This document shows positions 59,915-64,000 of a DNA stretch of 64,000 bases, piece by piece. The stretch lies in the NCBI GenBank assembly GCA_034422735.1, contig DAOUJL010000082.1:1-64000 (forward strand). The letters run 5' to 3'. The DNA is from CATOSD01 sp034422735. GTDB taxonomy: Bacteria; Chloroflexota; Dehalococcoidia; Lucifugimonadales; CATOSD01. Numbering within the stretch: the stretch's first letter is position 1; each line of letters opens with the position of its first letter. The notes beneath the pieces are model-generated. The model searched no databases, was not told where the DNA came from, and saw only the letters and a program-made list of their open reading frames with translations. The position numbers and the translations under genes were made by a program.

Positions 59915-61165
59915 GTGTCGAAACCCAGTCAGGAATTCACACTGCTACGCGTTGCGCGCCTCATCGACGGCGGCGCGGGCCGGTCGGTTGAGCGCGGCGC
60001 GGTCCTGATGCGCGGCGGCGAGATTGTGGCCACCGGCCCGGAGGAACAGGTAGTACCGCCGGAGGGTGCGCGGATCCGCGAGATCCATTACGAGGACAAG
60101 ACCGCGCTGCCGGGCCTGGTGGACTGCCACGTGCACCTGACCGGTTTCGGCGACGGCCGCTCAGGCGACGAGTTGGCTACACTCCCGGATGAGGTGCTTA
60201 CGCTCCAGGCGGCGCGCAACGCCGCCGACCACCTGCGCTCGGGCGTGACCACGGTGCGCGACTGCGGGGCGAAGAACCGCACCACGTTCATGCTGCGCAA
60301 CGCCTACGAGATGGGCATAACCGACGGCCCCCGGCTGTCGCTCGCGGGCAGGCCGCTGGCCATCGTCGGCGGGCACCTGGGCTACTTCGGCATCGAAGCC
60401 ACCGGCGAGGTGGAGTGCCGGGCCCACGTGCGCCAGCTGGTGAAGGAGGGCGCCGACTTCATCAAGGTCACGGCCACGGGCGGCAGCACGCGCACATCGT
60501 TCCCCACGCGGCCATCGTTCAGCCGGGACGAGCTCACCGCCATCGTCGACGAGGCGCACAGTTTCGGCAAGCACACCGTGGCGCACTGCGCGTCGACGCA
60601 GGGCATGGTGAACGCGCTGGACGCCGGAATCGACACCATCGTGCACGGCATGTTCGTGGAGCCGGACGGCTCGTGGCTGTATCGCCCGGAAGTGGCCGAA
60701 CGCATCGCGCGGCAGGGCGTGTTCGTAAACCCGACGATTCATAACGGGCGCGGGCGTGTGCTGGCGCTGGAGGAGCTACGTGCCGCCCGGGGGCTTACGG
60801 AAAGCGAGCAGGCGGAGCTGGATGCCCTGCTACTTCGCGACGATGAGCGGATGGCGGCGTTCGCGGCCATGCGGGACGCCGGCGTGCGGCTGGTGTGCGG
60901 GTCGGACTCGGCCTGGAGCGCCTATCCCATGGGCGGCTTTCAGCACGAGATCGAGGCGCACGTCGAGGGCGGCATGTCGCCCTCGGAGGCCATACTGTCC
61001 GCGACGTCGGCGTCGGCGCGCTCGTGTTGGATGGAAGAGGAAGTGGGCACGCTGGAGCCGGGCAAGCGCGCAGACGTGCTGGTCGTGGATGGCGATCCGA
61101 CACAGGACGTGGGCGCGCTGTGGAACGTGGCGGACGTCTACCTGGACGGCGAGCGCGTCGGGTAG
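59915..61165 (+). CDS. Metal-dependent amidohydrolase, tandem copy B
   Basis: A 416-aa paralogue of the preceding gene, with VDCHVHLTGFGDGRSGDELA, VRDCGAKNRTTFMLRNAYEM, IKVTATGGSTRTSFPTRPSF, AHCASTQGMVNALDAGIDTI, VHGMFVEPDGS and CGSDSAWSAYPMGGFQHEIE as metal and substrate positions. The Asn/Glu pattern around the last motif differs from copy A, suggesting a different but related substrate. The GTG start lies 4 bp after the repeat tail. Confidence 0.88.
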   Translation: MSKPSQEFTLLRVARLIDGGAGRSVERGAVLMRGGEIVATGPEEQVVPPEGARIREIHYEDKTALPGLVDCHVHLTGFGDGRSGDELATLPDEVLTLQAARNAADHLRSGVTTVRDCGAKNRTTFMLRNAYEMGITDGPRLSLAGRPLAIVGGHLGYFGIEATGEVECRAHVRQLVKEGADFIKVTATGGSTRTSFPTRPSFSRDELTAIVDEAHSFGKHTVAHCASTQGMVNALDAGIDTIVHGMFVEPDGSWLYRPEVAERIARQGVFVNPTIHNGRGRVLALEELRAARGLTESEQAELDALLLRDDERMAAFAAMRDAGVRLVCGSDSAWSAYPMGGFQHEIEAHVEGGMSPSEAILSATSASARSCWMEEEVGTLEPGKRADVLVVDGDPTQDVGALWNVADVYLDGERVG

Positions 61166-61180
61166 ATCTGCATCCCTAGA

Positions 61181-61226
61181 CTCTCACCCCCATCCCAACC
61201 TTCCCCCATCAAGGGGGAAGGGGCCC
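61181..61226 (-). repeat. REP-like unit, inverted
   Basis: TCACCCCCATCCCAACCTTC then CCCCATCAAGGGGGAAGGGG is the reverse of the common unit, so the two amidohydrolase genes are flanked by units in opposite orientation. It could act as a bidirectional transcript end. Confidence 0.8.
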
Positions 61227-61254
61227 ACTCGGAAAGGCGAAAGCGCCGCGGGAG

Positions 61255-62082
61255 CTAGCTGATGGCGGGAGCGCCGCAGAACGCCTCGTAGTCGATTAAC
61301 TCCGTGACCGTGGGGATGTCGCCGCAGAGCGGGCAGTCGGGGTTGCGCCGCATCTTCAGCGTGCGGAAGCTCATGTCCATCGCGTCGATGATGAGCAGCC
61401 GACCCGATAGCGATTCGCCCAGTCCCATGATGAGCTTTACCGTCTCGGTGGCCTGGATGGTGCCCACCAGCCCGGGCAGCACGCCCAGCACGCCGGCCTC
61501 GGCGCAACTCGGCACCTCACCGGGAGGCGGCGGAGTCGGGAACAGGCAACGGTAGCAGCCTTGACCCGGGATGTACACGGTGGCCTGGCCGTCAAACAGC
61601 AGGATGCTGCCGTCCACGAGGGGCTTGCCGCACAGGTAGGCGGCGTCGTTGACCAGGTAGCGGGCGGGGAAGTTGTCCGCGCCGTTGATGATTACGTCGT
61701 AGCCGGATATGATCTCCATCGCGTTGTCGGAGAGCAGCGGCTCCTCGTGAATGATGACGTTCACGTCCGGGTTGTACGAAAGCAGCGTCTCCTTCGCCGA
61801 CTTCACCTTTGGCCGACCTATGTCGTCGTTCTGGTGCAGGATTTGGCGCTGGAGATTGGTCACGTCCACTGTGTCGAAGTCGACGATGCCTACGGTGCCC
61901 ACGCCTGCCAGAGTGAGGTATATGGAGATGGGAGAGCCGAGACCGCCCGCTCCTACCATCAGCACCTTGGCCTCCAGCAACTTGCGCTGCCCGGCACTGC
62001 CCACCTGGGGCATGATGATGTGGCGGCTGTAGCGCTGAACCTGGTACGGGGTTAGCGGCTGCGTGAGCGTGGTTGTGGCCAT
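61255..62082 (-). CDS. E1-like adenylyltransferase (MoeB/ThiF/HesA family)
   Basis: A 275-aa enzyme that adenylates the C terminus of a ubiquitin-like sulfur-carrier protein. The ATP site is MVGAGGLGSPISIYL (about 44-56), the Asp/Arg segment DFDTVDVTNLQRQILH follows, zinc Cys pairs are CYRC (176, 179) and CPLC (250, 253), and PSCAEAGVLGVLPGLVG contains the MoeB/ThiF-equivalent Cys193. The start at 62082 has GGAGG upstream. No MoaD/ThiS/CysO-like carrier is visible in the window, so the pathway is open. Confidence 0.92.
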   Translation of the reverse strand: MATTTLTQPLTPYQVQRYSRHIIMPQVGSAGQRKLLEAKVLMVGAGGLGSPISIYLTLAGVGTVGIVDFDTVDVTNLQRQILHQNDDIGRPKVKSAKETLLSYNPDVNVIIHEEPLLSDNAMEIISGYDVIINGADNFPARYLVNDAAYLCGKPLVDGSILLFDGQATVYIPGQGCYRCLFPTPPPPGEVPSCAEAGVLGVLPGLVGTIQATETVKLIMGLGESLSGRLLIIDAMDMSFRTLKMRRNPDCPLCGDIPTVTELIDYEAFCGAPAIS

Positions 62083-62234
62083 TGTGCGATTTCCTCCGGG
62101 GGACGATTGGCGTATGTCAGCCACGGAACGGGCCGGTGCTTTCCGACAAGTTCACGCGGCAAACTGTCAGGTATCAGTTGGGTTGAGTATAGCACTCAGC
62201 AGGTGGCTCTTCAACCGAGAGAAGGGCGCTGCGC

Positions 62235-63284
62235 CTACCTGAACGCGGGCATCACCTTCTCGCAGAGAAGCTGTAGCGATCGGGCTATCTTGTCGGCGGG
62301 GATGAGCTCGCCGGCGTTCAGCTCGGCGACCACGCCGGACAGGCTCAGCGCCTCCTTCATCTTGTGGAGTTGTTCGATCACCATCTCGGGCGTGCCGACC
62401 GCAACCTTCTCCTTCTGGACCTCTTCCCACGTCAGGACGGCGAGCTCTTCGCCGCGCTCGGCCCGCTGCTCACGCGGGTCCGTGCCGGCGCGCGTTACCG
62501 AGCTGGCTAGCTGGGCGCCCAGCCGGCGGAACTGCTTCATGAAGCTCTCCTCCGGTACGATCAGCGCCTCCTCCTTGGTGTCCGCGACGAATACGGGAAC
62601 TCGCAGCGACACGTCGGCCGGCCCGTCGTGTCCGGCGTCCTTCCAGGCCCGCTTGTAGGCGTCAACCTGCTCGGCCACCTGGCTCATGCCCTGGCCCCTC
62701 ACGCCGATGAACACCGGATATCCCATCCTGGCGATCACCGGGAACGTGTCGGGCGTGGTGGCGGCGATGCGAATGGGCGGGTGCGGCGACTGGTAGGGTT
62801 TGGGCACCAGGCAGACGTCGTCGAACGAGAAGTACTTGCCCTCGTAGGAGAATCGCTCGTTGGTCCAGGCCTCTATTATGATGTCCAGGTACTCGTAGAA
62901 TCGCTCCCTGCTCTCGCCGTAGGGGATGTTGTAACCCTCGTAGGCGCCGGGCAGACCGCTGCGTCCAACGCCGAAGTCGAACCTGCCTCCGCTCACATGG
63001 TCGAGCGTGGCCGCCTGCTCCGCTATTCGCAGCGGATTGCCCAGGGGTAGCACGTGCACCGAGGTGCCGACACGCAGGCGCTTGGTGCGCGCCGCGATGG
63101 CGGCCGCCAGTATCAGCGGCGACGACAGAACGGACCTCGCGGGGCTGAAGTGGGACTCCGCGAGCCACACCGCGTCGAGACCGAGCTCTTCGGCCAGATC
63201 GACCTGTGCGAAGGACTCGCTGAATGCTTGGACCTGGCTCTCTCCGGGCCGGCAGTGGAACTCCATGAATGACCCGAACTGCAT
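62235..63284 (-). CDS. Luciferase-like (LLM) flavin monooxygenase
   Basis: A 349-aa TIM-barrel flavin-dependent enzyme. FGSFMEFHCRPGESQVQAF, DAVWLAESHFSPARSVLSSP, KRLRVGTSVHVLPLGNPLRI and GGRFDFGVGRSGLPGAYEGY are typical of bacterial luciferase-like monooxygenases using FMN or F420. The start at 63284 follows GGGAGG. Substrate unknown; such enzymes are expanded in SAR202-like genomes, consistent with oxidative breakdown of resistant organic matter. It is divergent from the ABC ATPase gene. Confidence 0.9.
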   Translation of the reverse strand: MQFGSFMEFHCRPGESQVQAFSESFAQVDLAEELGLDAVWLAESHFSPARSVLSSPLILAAAIAARTKRLRVGTSVHVLPLGNPLRIAEQAATLDHVSGGRFDFGVGRSGLPGAYEGYNIPYGESRERFYEYLDIIIEAWTNERFSYEGKYFSFDDVCLVPKPYQSPHPPIRIAATTPDTFPVIARMGYPVFIGVRGQGMSQVAEQVDAYKRAWKDAGHDGPADVSLRVPVFVADTKEEALIVPEESFMKQFRRLGAQLASSVTRAGTDPREQRAERGEELAVLTWEEVQKEKVAVGTPEMVIEQLHKMKEALSLSGVVAELNAGELIPADKIARSLQLLCEKVMPAFR

Positions 63285-63542
63285 CTGGACCTCCCTGGCT
63301 CTCGGCTCTCTGGTGGCCGGGCCGCAGTGTGTGACATGCGATAGCAAAAGCGCGGCGACATGCGCATCCGGTAGACTACCCCCTAGTCGGGCATCGGGTC
63401 AAGTTCGACGTGGCCGCGGGAGGACTGCCCGGCGCCGCATCACGTTTGACATCCGGCCCTCCCACGCTTCAGAATTATCCGTCCGGGACCGGACGCGAGA
63501 GGTTCCGGCCCCGGTCAACCCCAACCACGACACGAGGTTTCG

Positions 63543-64000
63543 ATGGAACGAATCGATTCGGACGCCATGGTCTTCGCGAGAGGCGTCCACAAGATTTACG
63601 ACAGCGGCAAGGGCATCCGGGTGCACGCGCTGCGCGGCGTCGACCTGACGGTGCGGCGGGGAGAAGTGGTAGCCATCATGGGGCCCAGCGGCTGCGGCAA
63701 GACTACGCTACTCAACTGTCTTTCCGGCATCGACGACATCGACGAGGGCGACATCGACATCGACGGCGTGTCGCTGCGGGACATGGACGACAACACCCGC
63801 ACCGACTACCGCGCCAGGCAGATGGGTTTCGTGTTCCAGCTCTACAACCTGCTGCCGGTGCTGAGCACGGTAGAGAACGTGGAGCTTCCCATGCTGATTT
63901 CGGGGGCGAAGTCGGCGGATGCGCGGCAGCGGGCGCTGGAAGTGCTGGCGCTGGTGGGGCTGGCCGACTGGGCGGCGCACAAGCCCGCCGAGCTTTCCGG
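63543..64000 (+). CDS. ABC transporter ATP-binding protein (LolD/MacB type), 3' end missing
   Basis: The frame is open to the window end, so I translated it by hand: about 152 aa of an ABC ATPase. Walker A is MGPSGCGKTTLLNCLSG (about 46-62), the Q-loop GFVFQLYNLLPVLSTVENV, and the segment ends at AHKPAELS just before the expected signature. The Q-loop and spacing match the LolD/MacB/FtsE-like group that powers lipoprotein or peptide export with an FtsX-fold permease. Any permease would lie outside the window. Confidence 0.9.
   Translation, partial: MERIDSDAMVFARGVHKIYDSGKGIRVHALRGVDLTVRRGEVVAIMGPSGCGKTTLLNCLSGIDDIDEGDIDIDGVSLRDMDDNTRTDYRARQMGFVFQLYNLLPVLSTVENVELPMLISGAKSADARQRALEVLALVGLADWAAHKPAELS

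Overview
The window is GC-rich bacterial chromosome with densely packed genes. Gene content and order suggest Chloroflexota, probably a Dehalococcoidia/SAR202-type lineage. Pointers are the block rpsB-tsf-pyrH-frr-uppS-cdsA-dxr-rseP-ispG-proS, a short EF-Ts, several amidohydrolases, acyl-CoA dehydrogenase-like and luciferase-like flavoenzymes, and catabolic paralogues. This is inference from gene content; no 16S rRNA gene, tRNA or CRISPR array is visible.

Layout. 1-2.1 kb: 5' part of a secreted Calx-beta-like protein, then a repeat-rich gap. 2.1-8.1 kb: groES-groEL, a strong terminator, dnaE and a DUF2007 gene. 8.1-14.4 kb (minus strand): ogt, a transglutaminase-like/DUF58/MoxR trio and a two-domain rhodanese. 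14.4-17.3 kb: a repeat-rich gap, then a less GC-rich ATPase plus HNH pair resembling the Septu (PtuAB) defence system. 17.3-23.7 kb: two D-threonine-aldolase-like paralogues, an amidohydrolase, a small membrane protein, tsaD and a dehydrogenase. 23.8-34.5 kb (minus): the translation, isoprenoid and envelope block. 34.6-43.7 kb: a lipoprotein HNH nuclease, an alkyltransferase-like protein, flavin/F420 enzymes, homocysteine methyltransferase, a CoA-transferase broken by an amber codon, enoyl-CoA hydratase, NhaA and an MFS transporter. 43.9-46.9 kb: a zinc-binding lipoprotein and a Zur-type regulator. 47.2-48.2 kb: glutaredoxin-like and TlpA-like genes. 48.2-56.6 kb: RidA-like, methyltransferase, a large membrane protein, A-type Fe-S carrier, YgfZ, and a minus-strand fatty-acid operon (two hot-dog proteins, plsX, fabG, a FabL-like SDR). 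56.6-64 kb: repeats, a SelA-fold PLP enzyme, two amidohydrolases, an E1-like enzyme, a luciferase-like monooxygenase and a truncated ABC ATPase.

Most notable: three thiol-redox genes carry an in-frame TGA where selenocysteine is plausible. These are the active site of a rhodanese, a U-x-C motif in a TlpA-like redoxin, and the extreme C terminus of a glutaredoxin-like protein. Each TGA is followed, with 17-22 nt in between, by a hairpin whose apical loop begins with G, as in bacterial SECIS elements. Conventional gene calling would truncate or split all three. A second highlight is a zinc-binding lipoprotein with an AztD-like domain inserted between the two lobes of an AztC/ZnuA-like protein, bracketed by His/Asp-rich segments. 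Several families of dispersed repeats occupy the gaps, and some touch the start codons of neighbouring genes.
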